Positions 33,001-44,834 of a stretch of DNA of 64,000 nt are shown here, piece after piece; the first letter of the stretch is position 1; each line of letters opens with the position of its first letter. Under the pieces are notes generated by a model. The model saw nothing but the letters and a program-made list of their open reading frames with translations. It did not search any database and was not told where the DNA came from. A program made the translations under genes and the position numbers. The stretch lies in NCBI RefSeq assembly GCF_036711975.1, contig NC_091968.1:22754001-22818000 (forward strand), in the 5' to 3' direction. The DNA comes from Onthophagus taurus. Taxonomy: Eukaryota > Arthropoda > Insecta > Coleoptera > Scarabaeidae.

Positions 33001-36000
33001 TATTTGTTTAAGATAATAATAAAATTTTATTAATAATTTATTTACTTTAGAAATGAAATAAATAAAAAATAAATCTTTAGATTTAAGTTGGTAATAAATT
33101 TATGCTAATTTTTAATTTTTTTTTTTAGTTTTAGTTGGTATCATTGCATAACGAAGTTCTTCAATACAAACAAAGACGATCTTTCAAGAAGTGAATAAAA
33201 TTAAGCGTAATTCTTCTTAAATCCCCTATAAATCGATATCCTTTATTAATCGGGGTTAATTTTATATTCCCACATCTCCAGGTAATCAACATTTTTAATT
33301 AATTCCTTTTATTACTCAATAATTTAATTTTATAACATTTTAACCTCAAATTCAAACCACAACAATTTTTTTAATTATTAGTATTAAAAGTAATTGTTTA
33401 AAATAGTAATTTGTTTTAAAACATTTTGAAATTTTATTAATAATTTAATTAGTTTTAGAAATGAAATAAATAAAAAAATAAATCTTTAGATTTAAGTTGG
33501 TAATAAATTGACGCGTTGATACCAAAAAGTGGATTAATCATAAAATATAATTTTTAACACCAAGTTTAAAGGAACCTGGAGATGGAATTAAAGTGAATTC
33601 AAAAATGGATCGTTTAATGGATCATATAAGAATCGTTTCTTAGATCGTATTATTTCATTAGTTACAACTTTTTAAAGAAATTGTTGATTTTTAGGTTATG
33701 GGGTAAATGTCAAAATTGAACTCAAACTTCAAAAATTCACCCAGACGTTATTTTTGGGAGTTAAGAAACGATTTATACATCAAATTAAAGTTTGAAATCT
33801 CCTTTTTGATTTGGTATAAATCCCATTTCTTGGTTAATAGAAATTAGGTAGCTACGATGTTTTTAAGATTATACGAAAAAGTGAATTAATCACAAAATAT
33901 AATTTTTAATACCAACTTTAAAGGAACGTGGAGATCGAATTAAAGTGAATTAAAAAATGGGTTATGGTGCAAATTAAAGTTTATAAAGTCCTCTTTAATT
34001 TGATATCGGAATCATTTCTTAGATCGCATTAATTCATTAGTTACAACTTTTTAAAGAAATTGTTGATTTTTAGGTAATGGGGTAAATGTCAAAATCGAAC
34101 CCAAACTTTAAAAATTCACCCAGACGTTATTTTTGGGAGCTAAGAAACGATTTATACATCAAATTAAAGTTTGAAATCTCCTTTTTGATTTGGTATAAAT
34201 CCCATTTCTTGGTTGATAGAAATTAGATAGTTACGATGTTTTTAAGATTATACCAAAAAGTGAATTAATCATAAAATATAATTTTTAACACCAATTTTAA
34301 AGGAACGTGGAGGTCGAACTAAAGTGAATTCAAAAATGGGTTATGGTGCAAATTAAAGTTTATAAAGTCCTCTTTAATTTGATATAAGAATCGTTTCTTA
34401 GATCGCATTAATTCATTAGTTACAACTTTTTAAAGAAATTGTTGATTTTTAGGTTATGGGGTAAATGTCAAAATCGAACCCAAACTTTAAAAATTCACCC
34501 AGACTTTATTTTTGGGAGTTAAGAAACAATTTAAACAATTAAAGTAATAATTTGTTTTAAAACATTTTGAAATTTTATTAATAATTTATTTACTGTTAAA
34601 AATGAAATAAATAAAAAAATAAATCTTTAGATTTAAGTTGGTAATAAATTGACACTAAATTTTATTTTTTTTTAGTTTTAGGTGGTATCATTGCATAACT
34701 TAACCTGAACTTAACGCTCTTCAATACAAACAAAGACGATGTTTCAAAAAGTGAATAAAATTAAACGTAATTCTTCTTAAATCACCTATAAATCGATATC
34801 CTTTATTAATCGGGCTTTATTTTATATTCCCATATCTCCAGGTAATCAACATTTTCAATTAATTCCTTTTATTACTCAATCATTCAATTTTATAACATTC
34901 CTAACCTCAAATTCAAACCACAACAATTTTTTTAATAATAACTTTGTTTTATATGTTAAAACAGTTTCAAACGTAATTGTTTGAAATAGTAATTTGTTTT
35001 AAAACATTTTGAAATTTTATTAATAATTTATTTACTTTTAGAAATGAAATAAATAAAAAAATAAATCAATAGATTTAGGTTGGTTATAAATTTACGCTAA
35101 TTTTTAATTTTTTTTTAGTTTTAGTTGGTATCATTGCATAACAAAGTTCTTCAATACAAACAAACACGATCTTTCAAGAAGTGAATAAAATTAAGTGTAA
35201 ATCTTCTTAAATCACCCATAAATCCCATCTCCAGGTAATCAATATTTTCAATTAATTCCTTTCATTACTCAATAAATCAATTTTATAACATTCCTAACCT
35301 CAAATTCAAGTTAGTTAAAGAGTTAAACGTAATTCTTCAGACGCACGGCTAAAAAATTTTTCTAGTTCTTGGTCTAGTGTTAGTTCTTGTTTTACACTAG
35401 CACTATCACTAGAACTAACACAAGACCTAGAACTAGAATCATTCGGGTTTAGCCGTCTTGAGAGACGTGCGGCTAAACCCGAATGTTTCTAGTTCTCGGT
35501 CTAGTGTTAGTTCTAATGGCAGTGGTAGGTAGTGCTAGTTAGCATAAGATATTACTATGTTGTATATTTTTATTGAACCAAAACTAGAACTAACACTAGA
35601 CCTAGAACTAGAAAGTATCGGGTTTAGCCGTAGTGATACTTCTTTTTGACATTTCAATTTGAAAACACTCCTCCGAATTAAAAAATAGAATATAAAAATG
35701 ACATAAATAAAAAAATAATTCTTTAGATTTAAGTTGGTAATAAATTGACACTAAATTTTTATTTTATTTTTAGTTGGTATCATTGCATAATTTGACGTTC
35801 TTCAATACAAACAAAGACGATCTTTCAAGAGGCTAATAAAATTAATCAAAAATCTTCTTAAATCACCTATAAATCGATATCCTTTATTAAATCCAGGTTA
35901 AATTTATATTCCCCTATCCCCAGGTAACTAATCTTATCAATTATTTCCTTTAAATACTTAATCATAAACGTTTATAAATTTTCTAACCTCAATTTTTTTC

Positions 36001-39000
36001 GTTAAAAATAAAAATATCTTTTAAAACGAGGTTATTATATGAATCATTCTTTCACGTTTAAGCAGTGTCTTGCATAACACTGTATGGTACGCGATTTTTT
36101 TTTTAATTCTTAACCAAACAGACTTGTATGTTGACTTTGAGGGTTGGGGTGACGGCGCGTTCTGATTAAAAATTGTTGCCGCCGGCGTAAAGCGATCACC
36201 CTATACACCCAGCTTTTAATAAAGATACTCAATATTATAACTATATTTTTTTTTATTTATAGGTACTTACTATTGATTGTTGAAGATGTTTGAAAATCCG
36301 TATCTGGTACGTATTGTTCGCTATCGTCGGTTTCACAGCTATTTCCTGGATGTAATAAACGATTGAAAACAAAATTTTATTACCAGCGAAATTAACAAGG
36401 TCATAACATTGATATCGGGGGCAGTTTCATCCCCCTTTCGACCTTTTCGGGGGTTAAGTGGCGCTCCCATTTACGACTATTAATTATGCAGGACCCCTGT
36501 ATTACTTACCTTCTTGGTGCCAGGACTCCCTCCAGTCCGCCGGGAATCCTGCTGCAATGAAATAACAACAGGTTTACTTTATTTTCTTTATTTCTATTTG
36601 TCTACAAACTCCTTTAAGTTAATTATTCAAAAATCAAAGATTAACTTACCGGAATTTACTTTGTAGTTTTCTTGATTTTGATAACATTGCGTTGTTATTG
36701 TTGAGCCCAAAATAGTTCCCTTAAATAAAAAAAAAAGTTTTTAACCTAATTATCACCTTTCCCATCTTTAAAAGTTGTTCTTTTACTCCACCCTATTTCT
36801 TCGTACCCCCTCAAAAACGATTTATAATTACCTCATTTCCTAATTAAACTCATTTACCTTCGATTTACAATTAGATTCTCGTTTATTCCCCAACGATTAA
36901 AAAAAATTTAAGAAACTTAATAACAATTTTCAAAAATAGATCGGGTAATTAACGATGTTGTTGGATAGCAACAAAAAAAGATGGCTCTTTTTTTAGACAG
37001 TGCTGGAACAATGCGTAAAAAGACACACAAAGGGCCCCCCTACTGTTTGCTATAGTCATCGATGTTATTACGTTAATTGACCGACACCTATACAATTCGA
37101 GGTAACCCCCCGTCTAGTTTTCGTGTCAACCCCTGTCTGTTTCGTTATCGTCATTGTCACTTCTTCTGTGGGGTTTATTTCGTAATGGCATGCGCGATCA
37201 ATTTGTCGCCAAATCAAATATAGTGTTGTGGATTGATTGAATTTTATTTTTAGATTTTAAGTGAAGTTAGGTTTGGGATAGTTTAATAGGTCATTAGAAC
37301 AAATTTGAAATATTTAAGTTTTTGATTTTTCTTTTTTTTTAGGCAATGAGTCTAAAATCGTTCTAAATTCAAGATTCAACTAAAGATGGGGCACAACTTG
37401 AAGACATCAGAAAATGATTTATCAAATAGGTGAGTTTTTGCACATTTACTCAACTTAAATTTGTATAACTTGTTAATACTACTCCAGTTGGTTCTTAACT
37501 GGCACTGATACACTGCCAATGTTTGCAAAACATTCATCGTCTATGGCAATCAGCCAAAGTTAATATATAATATGTTTTTGTAAAATGTAAAGCAACTGTG
37601 GAACCTGCTATGGTGATTCTTTTGCCAATTACAAAGGCTGTGCAGTTCACCAAAACTGATATTCACCGTTAAAAGCAGAACTAGCAAAAGAAAATCTTAC
37701 ACGATTTCGGTTTGGTTGCAAAAGACTTATAGAAGATAAAGTAAACATCTTCCACTATTCTTTTTCTTTGAGAATCGAACATTCCATTTCAACACCACTT
37801 TGATAACAAAACTTTAATAAAACTACCTCATCAACTACACCAAGTAAGTCGTGGCACCGAATTTGCTGAATTCAACATTCAAGGATTGTTGATGACATTG
37901 CTATAATTGCCCGAAACGACACCAACGATAATTATTTCATTACAAAATAATATTGGTATCATATAGATGGACGCTGCGAAGAAAAAAAAAGTTTTCAAAG
38001 TGCAACAAAGAATCGTTTAGGAATGAAAACTACCTCGAGTCTCTCATGATAGCTGTCATAATTAAAAATTAAGGTGGCTAATTACTTCATTACAAAATAA
38101 TATTGACGTTATAACCAAGTGGGCTAATAACTGGAAAATTACTCGACCAAAACCAATATTGAGATGATCACGCAAGTTACATCCTCTCCTAAATTCCCAT
38201 TCAATGTTGACTAAATAGGTTTACTAACCTATTCATGATGGGCATAGATAAACACTTCCAAAACAAACCTACATAAATTATAACCTTCTCAATATGTACA
38301 TTATTTAACTTTCAAAATACAGGGTTACTACAAAAGAATCATCGGGTGCATCTTGTCCAAATCACGTTCGCAGTTGTCAAAATGGCTATGTAACTGAAGG
38401 CGTTTTGTGTATTAGAGTACGCCCGATGAGGAATATCAAATTAATCCTCCAGGTCATCAGAGCATTTTACGATGATATCGACAATTCAAGACCACGAGTA
38501 CCTGATGCAACAGTGGATACGGTTAAAAAATGTTTCGTGTATTCGCCACAAAAGTTTATGACTAAATGACTATATCAAGCGAACCGCGTTTTAGACTAAC
38601 ATGCAAGAAGCAAAATTGTACTAACAAGTGTCTGGTGTCCAACGACGAAGCAACATTTCATTTAAGTGACAAGGTGAACTGTTATAACGTTCGGATATGG
38701 GGAACGGAAAATCATTATTCCAACAACTTTATATACCAACAAGATGAGTATAATGAGATCCGCTCTCCCTCACTGTTGGATAGGCTGGCGTGCTGAAATA
38801 GATTTGGAATTGTTTGCTTGGCCTCCCAATTCTCCTGATCTTACACCGTGCGAGTTTTATTTCGGGATACATTAAAGATAAGGTTTTTATACCACCATTA
38901 CTTACAACACTGAGTGAACTTTGAAAACACATTGCTGTGTGTATGGGCTGAACTTAACTATTGTTGCCCCAAAACTTGAGTATTTTCTCTATTTATAGAC

Positions 39001-42000
39001 ATGTCATTTACTATTCTATCTGATTCTTTTGTACTAACCCTGTATATTTATAATAATCAATATGAGAATAGTAACAAATGCACCATGTTATAATATATAG
39101 AGAACTAAATATGTCAAAGATGACTAATTATAGTATTACAACTTATCCTACTGCGTAGGTTGTAGCCAACTCATCCACTAACAACAACAATAAAAGCAGT
39201 GAAGAATAGTCTATTAATCATATACTCTGCATAACACAGAGATCTTTGTTATACTTTGATATATCTTTGATATACTTTGTTGCAATTTATCTGGTTTTTG
39301 GCCGAGACGTATAAGAAAAAACTACAAACGAACAAATACAGATATGACATGGCTAGTAACAAAAATTTAATCGTGCAGTTTCGTTATCTACAGCTTGTAC
39401 TGATAAAATTTGAAATTAAAATGGAGAAATCGATGTATGACACTACAAAAGACGATAATTTGTGGAGTACAAGCTGTTCACAGTTTCTAATCCAAGATCA
39501 TATTAATTTAATCCAAGATTTCAACGTTGATATTCTTTGTGAACACTCAACATTTTTGCAAAACATCTTTTGCCAAAACCACATTGTTGATCGTTTTACA
39601 GACTCATTAGTTGGACCGCGTTGTACATCACTTGACTAAGCAACATTTTATCGTTTTTAGAGATTTTTCATGCTGTCTGGTAGGTAAAGGTATAACTTAT
39701 CAAAGGAAGACAGGAAAAAGACCTAAGATACTATTTGTTTTAAAGGATAAAGCTAAGCGCCAATCACGTTATACGATTTCAAGTCCGATTTGCATCATAC
39801 GTCTAAGAACCGACTTAGATACGACACTTAGATACACCAAGAAATTCTACAATAGAATTTAGAAAAAATAGATGAACCTACAATTTTGGGCCAGTGTCGT
39901 TTTCTAGATGTTAGTATAAAATATAAAAGTTTATGTCTTTAATATTATATAGAATTTAAGTCTAATTAGTTTCAACCCTTGGCCATTTTTAGAGGCTCTA
40001 CAAATAGATTAACATCTCTCATCTTATCCATTTTACAAAGGACAGCGGTAGGTAGCGTTAGTTAGCATAAAATATCACTATGTTGCATATTTTTATTGCA
40101 CTAAAACTAGAACTAACACTAGAACTAGAAAGTTTCTATTCGAATATTTCTATTTCTAGGTCTAGTGTTAGTTGTAATTTTACACTAGCACTATCACTAG
40201 AAGTAACACAAGACATGGAACTAGAACTATTCGGGTTTAGCCGTCTTTAGAGACGTGCGGCTAAACCCAAATGATGCCAGTTCTAGGTATAGTGTTAATT
40301 CTACATAGTAATAATGCTGGTGTAAAACTAGAATTAACACGGCTAAACCCTAGTGTTTTTAGTTGTAGGTTGGTTTTAGTTCTAGTTTTACACTAACACT
40401 ATCACTAGAACTAACAGAAGACATATCACTTGAGAGACGTACGGCTAAACCCTACTGTTTCTAGTTGTAGGTCTAGTGTTAGTTCTAGTGGCAGTGGTAG
40501 GTAGCGCTAGTTAGCATAAGATATTACTATGTTGTAGTAGTATATTTTTATTGAACTAAAACTAGAACAAGAACTAAAAACATTTGGGTTTAGTAGTGAA
40601 AAAAACTGTCAGTTGTCAATGTCAATGTCAAAATCGAGGTTGACATTTTAAACCTGAAGGTAGTTATCATAAAATAGACAAATGGACAACTTCATGGTGT
40701 TCTTTCATGATGTATTCTTTATTAAAAAAACTTTAAAATGAGACCAAACTTGACGCATTTATCTCAAAAAACCAAAAAGTTCGAACTTTCAACTTTTAAT
40801 TTTGACATATTTGTAAAAATCCTTTAAAATGAGTCCAAACTCGACATATTTAACTTTAATATTAATGGGGATGTAATCACTTCCGGTTTGAAACGTCAAC
40901 GTCAATTTTGACGTATTTGTCATCTTCATTAAAAAACCTTTAAAATGAGTCCAAAGATGACGCACTTATCTCAAAATACAAAAAAGTTCGAATAAAAAAC
41001 ATTAAACCTGAAGTTAGCAACAATGAAGATAGTAATTTAATTTGTAAATATTAATACCAACCTTAATTTTTTATTTTTTTTTGTTATAATTTTGTTTTTG
41101 TGACAAATATTAAGACATTTTATAAAAATTAAGAACATGTCAAAATGACATTGACATTTCAAACCGGAACTTGCTTATATCTCGAGTAATATTAGAATTA
41201 AATGTATCATGTTTGGACTCATTTTAAAGGATTTTTCACGACGATTACAAATATGTCAAAATTGACGTTGACATTCTTAACCGGAAGTTGACTATAGCTT
41301 CATTAATATTGAAGATAAATATGTCGTGTTTGTACTTATTTTAAAGGATTTTTAATGAAGATTACAAATATGTCAAAATTGAGGCTGACATTTTAAACCT
41401 GACGTTAGTTATCATATAATAGAAGTTTTATAATTGAAGTTAATTCCGCACTTTCTTTTCCAAGTTTCTTAACATTTCTTTTGTTAAAAAAGAGCGTTCT
41501 TAAATTTTAATCTGTAAACTTGTAACACTTCGTCCTTAATTACATTTTACAACTTTTTAAACTTTAATTTTGTAAATTAGTAACTAATAATCTGACTTCG
41601 ACTTTGATATGTGATCTTTTTTAAGAAATATTAAGAAACTTGTTTATAAAATGGATAAAATGAGAGATTTTAGTCTATTTGTAGAGTCTCTGAAGATGAC
41701 CAAGGGCCGAAACTGGTTAGACTTAAATTTTATATAAAATAAAAATCAGTTTAAAAGTACAAAATCAAACTCTAGATTATTTTCTTCAAAAATTTTGTAT
41801 AATCGTAAAACGTAACGTGTGATCAAACAATTTTCAATAGTTTGAGCCTGTCTATTCTGAGAAGTCTTATATTTTGTTTTATTTCTCAACATTATTCATT
41901 TGTCGCTTAGTCAAGTGATGCATAACGTGGCCCATTTACTAAACAGCAAGATTATTTACACTGCTTTTGACCCCTCAACTGAAGCTGAACTCAAGATTTG

Positions 42001-42255
42001 AACTTTGAACTCAATTGGAATGGGGTGGTCTTGGCTCAAGCATTCCAAGAAATTTTCAATGTATAGACTAAAAAAGTTGTTGGTATACAAGAAGTTTTGA
42101 TGTAATGAGTTTGGATACAACTTCAGCGATTTTATCTGCTGACAATAATTTATGCCTGTACAACTGATTGATTTTCAAAAAGAATGAAAAAAGAAACTTA
42201 CCAATCTAGTAATATCCCCGCTATTCGCAGGAACCTCTTGATCCTGCTGCTCCAT
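27004..42255 (-). CDS. Ets96B: ETS transcription factor, PEA3 / Ets96B type, nine exons, 368 aa
   Basis: Sequence-specific nuclear transcription factor. Exons (minus): 42255-42202, 36719-36650, 36551-36510, 36345-36271, 32032-31870, 31809-31697, 27707-27469, 27407-27299, 27245-27004. All phases fit and sum to 369 codons. ETS domain ~ residues 214-300: [57 protein letters not shown] (recognition helix), [20 protein letters not shown]. The last stretch is diagnostic of the ETV1/4/5-Ets96B group. N-terminal acidic activation region ~ residues 42-80 ([21 protein letters not shown]) matches that group, and PIKQEP near residue 163 is a psiKxE SUMO site. The donor after exon 7 is the weaker GTTAGC. 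Introns of 5.5, 4.2 and 4.0 kb are filled with repeats. Confidence 0.93.
27748..28263. mobile_element. MITE with ~90-bp terminal inverted repeats, TA-flanked
   Basis: It starts TACAGGTGTGTCTAAATTG and ends CAATTTAGATACACCTGTA. The arms run on through GATGCGAAAGAT and CTCCAAGTTATAGCCCT with mismatches. A central pair of ACAAATTGTTAGTTTGATCAC and its mirror extends the symmetry. TA at both ends suits a Tc1/mariner-type MITE. Located in ETS intron 6. Confidence 0.85.
28330..30260. repeat. ~266-bp satellite, about seven units, in an ETS intron
   Basis: Units recur with CATGTTGTTCAAAATCATTG near 28369, 28634, 28903, 29168, 29518, 29870 and 30135. Two consecutive units (about 29168 and 29518) are longer because an internal ~83-bp block (AAGAATTAGTTTGTAAACAAC) is duplicated in both, a shared derived change showing unequal exchange. 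ACTAGTT is frequent. Confidence 0.88.
30364..30620 (+). pseudogene. LINE reverse-transcriptase fragment
   Basis: A short plus-strand frame reads [20 protein letters not shown] followed by [13 protein letters not shown], the thumb-proximal region after the YxDD box in non-LTR reverse transcriptases. No YxDD or other domain remains. In an ETS intron. Confidence 0.6.
30621..31696. other. ETS intron, unclassified
   Basis: Includes a CTAG-type module at 31060-31110 (CTAGTTCTAGGTCTAGTGTT). 31361-31702 has an open minus frame adjoining exon 6, but it begins inside the intron and is not supported. Confidence 0.45.
32560..36000. repeat. Intron array: five copies of a ~200-bp module plus a ~360-bp repeat
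   Basis: A module with TTGGTATCATTGCA, TTCAATACAAACAAAGA, AAATCTTCTTAAATCACC and TCTCCAGGTAATCAA recurs near 32735, 33128, 34674, 35115 and 35765. Between 33500 and 34560 three ~360-bp units carry TTAAAGGAACGTGGAG and CACCCAGACGTTATTTTTGG. The module has in-frame stops everywhere and is non-coding. 35340-35640 holds CTAG-type quasi-palindromes. Confidence 0.8.
36001..36270. other. ETS intron 4, short remainder
   Basis: Nothing recognised. Confidence 0.4.
36720..37590. other. ETS intron 1, proximal part
   Basis: Mostly unique AT-rich sequence with moderately GC-rich 37000-37200. No exon in phase 0 and no recognised element. Confidence 0.4.
37590..37740 (+). pseudogene. LINE (jockey-type) ORF1 zinc-knuckle fragment
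   Basis: Reads [20 protein letters not shown], a CCHC-like PRE_C2HC motif typical of ORF1 of jockey-clade LINEs, followed by a stop. The rest of ORF1 is absent. Confidence 0.6.
38317..39045 (+). mobile_element. Mariner-like element with inverted ends and fossil transposase
   Basis: The ends are ATACAGGGTTACTACAAAAG at 38317 and the mirror CTTTTGTACTAACCCTGTAT ending at 39045. Inside, plus-strand fragments read [40 protein letters not shown] and [17 protein letters not shown], i.e. the helix-turn-helix and the DDE_3 catalytic region. It is internally deleted and carries stops and frame changes. Same transposase class as the 7006-9536 fossil but a different subfamily. Confidence 0.85.
39046..39940. 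other. ETS intron 1, unclassified open frames
   Basis: Two open frames, 39277-39639 and 39611-39862 (plus), overlap in different frames. They show no domain I recognise, no splice context matching the gene, and are probably old transposon DNA. 39945 onward is repeat. Confidence 0.35.
39941..40600. repeat. CTAG-type quasi-palindrome cluster
   Basis: After a fragment of the composite-element tail (39945-40040), many copies of CTAGAACTAACACTAG and its reverse complement alternate with CGGGTTTAGCCG and GACGTGCGGCTAAACCC. The same modules occur at 28305, 31060, 35340-35640, 48460-48670, 57070, 59310 and 62990-63060. Confidence 0.8.
40600..41790 (+). repeat. Composite repeat copy A
   Basis: ~130-160-bp subrepeats with AAAATGAGTCCAAACTCGAC, TCACTTCCGGTTTGAAACG and TGTCAAAATTGA run to ~41440. 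Then a ~340-bp tail ends with GGGCCGAAACTGGTTAGAC near 41705. Copies: 63060-64000 (same orientation, cut by the window end) and 14430-18300 (reverse). No coding sequence; family not recognised. Confidence 0.75.
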
Positions 42256-42299
42256 TTTCCCTATTCCAAGAAAAAGAAAACTCAACACAACATAACTTT

Positions 42300-43120
42300 T
42301 AAACAATACAAAAACTCCCTAAATAAACTTGTACTTATACAATAACCGGGTCGTATGTAAGAGTGTCCTTCGGAAACCTTCAGCAGGAAATGATGCGACC
42401 CTTCAACATCACCTTCTTGCCGCCGCCACCACCTGTCGCGATGGTAGGGGTGCAAACACACCCCTATCGCGGTGACACGCCCTCTCGAAGCCTCCCTCCT
42501 CTACTAACTAGTAAGCTCCCCAGAAATGACGATGCGGGCCGTTTAACCCCATTGTCCATGCATCATTTAGACGATTTTAAGTAGCAGGATATCGGAGGAA
42601 CTAACTAAAATTATTTTGATAAGGGGTTAAAAAAAAATTTTAATTTTATTATTAACAGTAACAATGAACTTTTCGAGTTAATTAGTTTTTTTAATTACAA
42701 CTCAATTTTTAATTACACATTTACAATACAATTTTTTTGACTCATTTTACTTTCAATGAAACATTAAGTCAAAAATTTCCCCCCAAGCAAATAAAATATA
42801 GAAATTGTATCCTTTTATTTAAAAAAAAAAATAAATCGGAAGTGGTGGCTTTTGGACCGGAACCTCGGGGCGTGGTCTAATGTCATTGGCGTTGCGCGAC
42901 CCCCCGCGGACCAATCGCACTTCCGGTCGGGCTCATTAATGCGTACCCTGCCGCCCTTCGAAACGATGGGGTGGCACGGGCCGTGGAGGCGGCTTTCGGG
43001 GTTTTGGGAGCTGAAACGACCCCTTCAACTGTTGCGCTCCATCCCCGCCGTTAATAATTCAAACGTTAATTACCCAGACCCTGACGGGAATTATTCAAAC
43101 TCGTTCGGCCTTCGCGAATA
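42300..43120 (-). promoter_or_regulatory. GC-rich upstream region of the ETS gene
   Basis: Two GC-rich, CpG-containing blocks (42360-42560 and 42840-43110) stand out from the AT-rich surroundings, directly upstream of the ETS start codon. Promoter or leader exons are likely. A strong hairpin lies at 42437-42471. Open frames across these blocks reflect the high GC, not genes. Confidence 0.5.
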
Positions 43121-43624
43121 GTAATATTTGATTTTTGGCTATAACCGTATAACGAACAGAAATATAATTATTAATTTGTTTCATAGGAAGTGTTATTACT
43201 TATTAACTCATTACATTACATAAATCATATATCGAATAGGCGGACCAACCAACTTTGCAGTACAACCTCAAAGATTTATTTGTACCCCGATAAATGAGGA
43301 TAATTTATTTCCAAAAAGTTACAGATCGTTAGATACAGTATTTGTATTTGCTCCCTTAATCTCTTTTTGCAATGGAGCATTGATGTAGTTGTATCTATAA
43401 GTTAAGGTAGTCAGTCGATGGGATGGAATTTGTAGAGATGAGTTTTTCCTCGCGCTGTATTGATGATATTGCGCTCTACACGACACATCATTCATGTTTT
43501 GTTTTATCGAAATAAGACATCTATAGATATAGAGCTAATAGACAGTAATTATTTTTAATTCTTTAAAGAATGGTTTACAGCTCTTCATTTGATTTGCATT
43601 CATCAAAGCTTTAATAACAACTAA
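43121..43624. other. Intergenic, no gene recognised
   Basis: AT-rich; no feature seen. Confidence 0.45.
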
Positions 43625-44113
43625 GAGTGAGTTTAGACATGCATGGATTTAGTGACGCCAATAAAAACTGGCACGCCAGTAAAATTAAATTGCAAGTGTT
43701 AACATCAACTGTCATGCAAGTTGAAATCATGCATGCATTGGTCAGAAAAGTCTGCACCCTTCTGAAATCACTAGCGCCAGTGATGAGTCTGAAAACAGGT
43801 AACCATGACAACATAGATGAGTATCAACAAAAACACTTAATTGTTTAATGTCAAATTTAGGTCATGTTTCATTGCATTTAAATTAAATCCCAATTACGTT
43901 GACACATTCAACGATAACGATTAATTGTCCACATTAAACCTAGAATATATCTATTTTCGTTTCGGTTGAGGTCTTAATTTGTGTATATAGTTATAGTTTA
44001 TATAGTTTATTATGGCCAGAAAAAGTGGTTGGCAGAACTGGCGTGTCACTTATTTTTGTTTTGGCACGTGTAGTGTAAACCTTTACTAAATCCATACATG
44101 TCTAAACCCACCT
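43625..44113. mobile_element. Harbinger-like MITE, TAA-flanked
   Basis: It begins GAGTGAGTTTAGACATGCAT and ends ATACATGTCTAAACCCACCT, ~30-bp inverted ends, flanked by TAA at 43622-43624 and 44114-44116. Length 489 bp and the three-base TAA duplication suit PIF/Harbinger. No transposase inside. Confidence 0.82.
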
Positions 44114-44116
44114 TAA

Positions 44117-44830
44117 TACTAATAAAGTGTTTATTGAGCCAAAAATAATGATAACAAAAACACGATACAAAATTATTTGAACAGAAACAAAAAGAAATAC
44201 AAATATAATTAACAAGGCAAAATAAAATAATCCTTACAACTAATAAATAAAAAAGGATTCAAATTACAATGGCTCAAATGGTACAAGAACAGAAAAGGTA
44301 GCAACACTTGCGCGGCTGAGCAAGCACATCTAACCTCGACAGACAAGGAGTTCCATAGTTGCGCAATCCGGTAAGAGAAGAACGACAGAATTTAGCAGAC
44401 CGGTGATGTGGTATTGTCATCGCAAATCTATGTCTCAAGTTTAAATTATGAATGTCTGTCCTACATCTTATTTTACGAACAAGGTATGGAGGTTTGTTTC
44501 CCTGTGTGAAGAATCCTATAAATTAGACACAACCACTAGACATTAGAACGGGGGAAATATGATCTCTTCGTTTAACGCCATAAACAAAGCGCAAGTAAGA
44601 GTTTTGAACAACTTGCACCTTGCGCATTGATTCAAAAGACAAGCAAGAGCTAAAAACAACAGTACAATAATTGAAGTTGGACAAAACTAGGCTATCACAT
44701 AATAAACGCTTGAGCTCAACAGACAAAAATTTACGACATAAATACAAACGCTTTAAGGCGCCAAAAGCGTGCGCACGCAGAATCCCTATACAGGTGTCAC
44801 GTATCTTCCGCATCAGAGCATTATACGGTT
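44117..44830 (-). mobile_element. LINE, 5'-truncated copy 1
   Basis: The minus strand encodes the C-terminal end of a non-LTR reverse transcriptase (FNYCTVVFSSC, VQVVQNSYLRFVYGVKRRDH), then a 3' UTR with AATAAA near 44140. Its 5' end joins the 3' end of copy 2 at about 44830. Confidence 0.75.
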
Positions 44831-44834
44831 GTAG

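Noticed and set aside
32730..36000. The repeated module as a known snRNA or tRNA-derived SINE
   Set aside because: I compared it mentally with U1, U2, U4, U5, U6 and the minor snRNAs and with tRNA A/B boxes and found no consistent match.
39277..39862. Two overlapping plus-strand frames (120 and 83 codons)
   Set aside because: Different frames, no recognisable family, set between transposon fossils; kept only as unclassified.
42363..43121. Plus-strand frames in the GC-rich block
   Set aside because: High GC lowers stop frequency; there are no domains or splice sites. Better read as promoter or leader of the minus-strand ETS gene.
43627..43848. 73-codon frame
   Set aside because: Lies entirely inside the TAA-flanked MITE.
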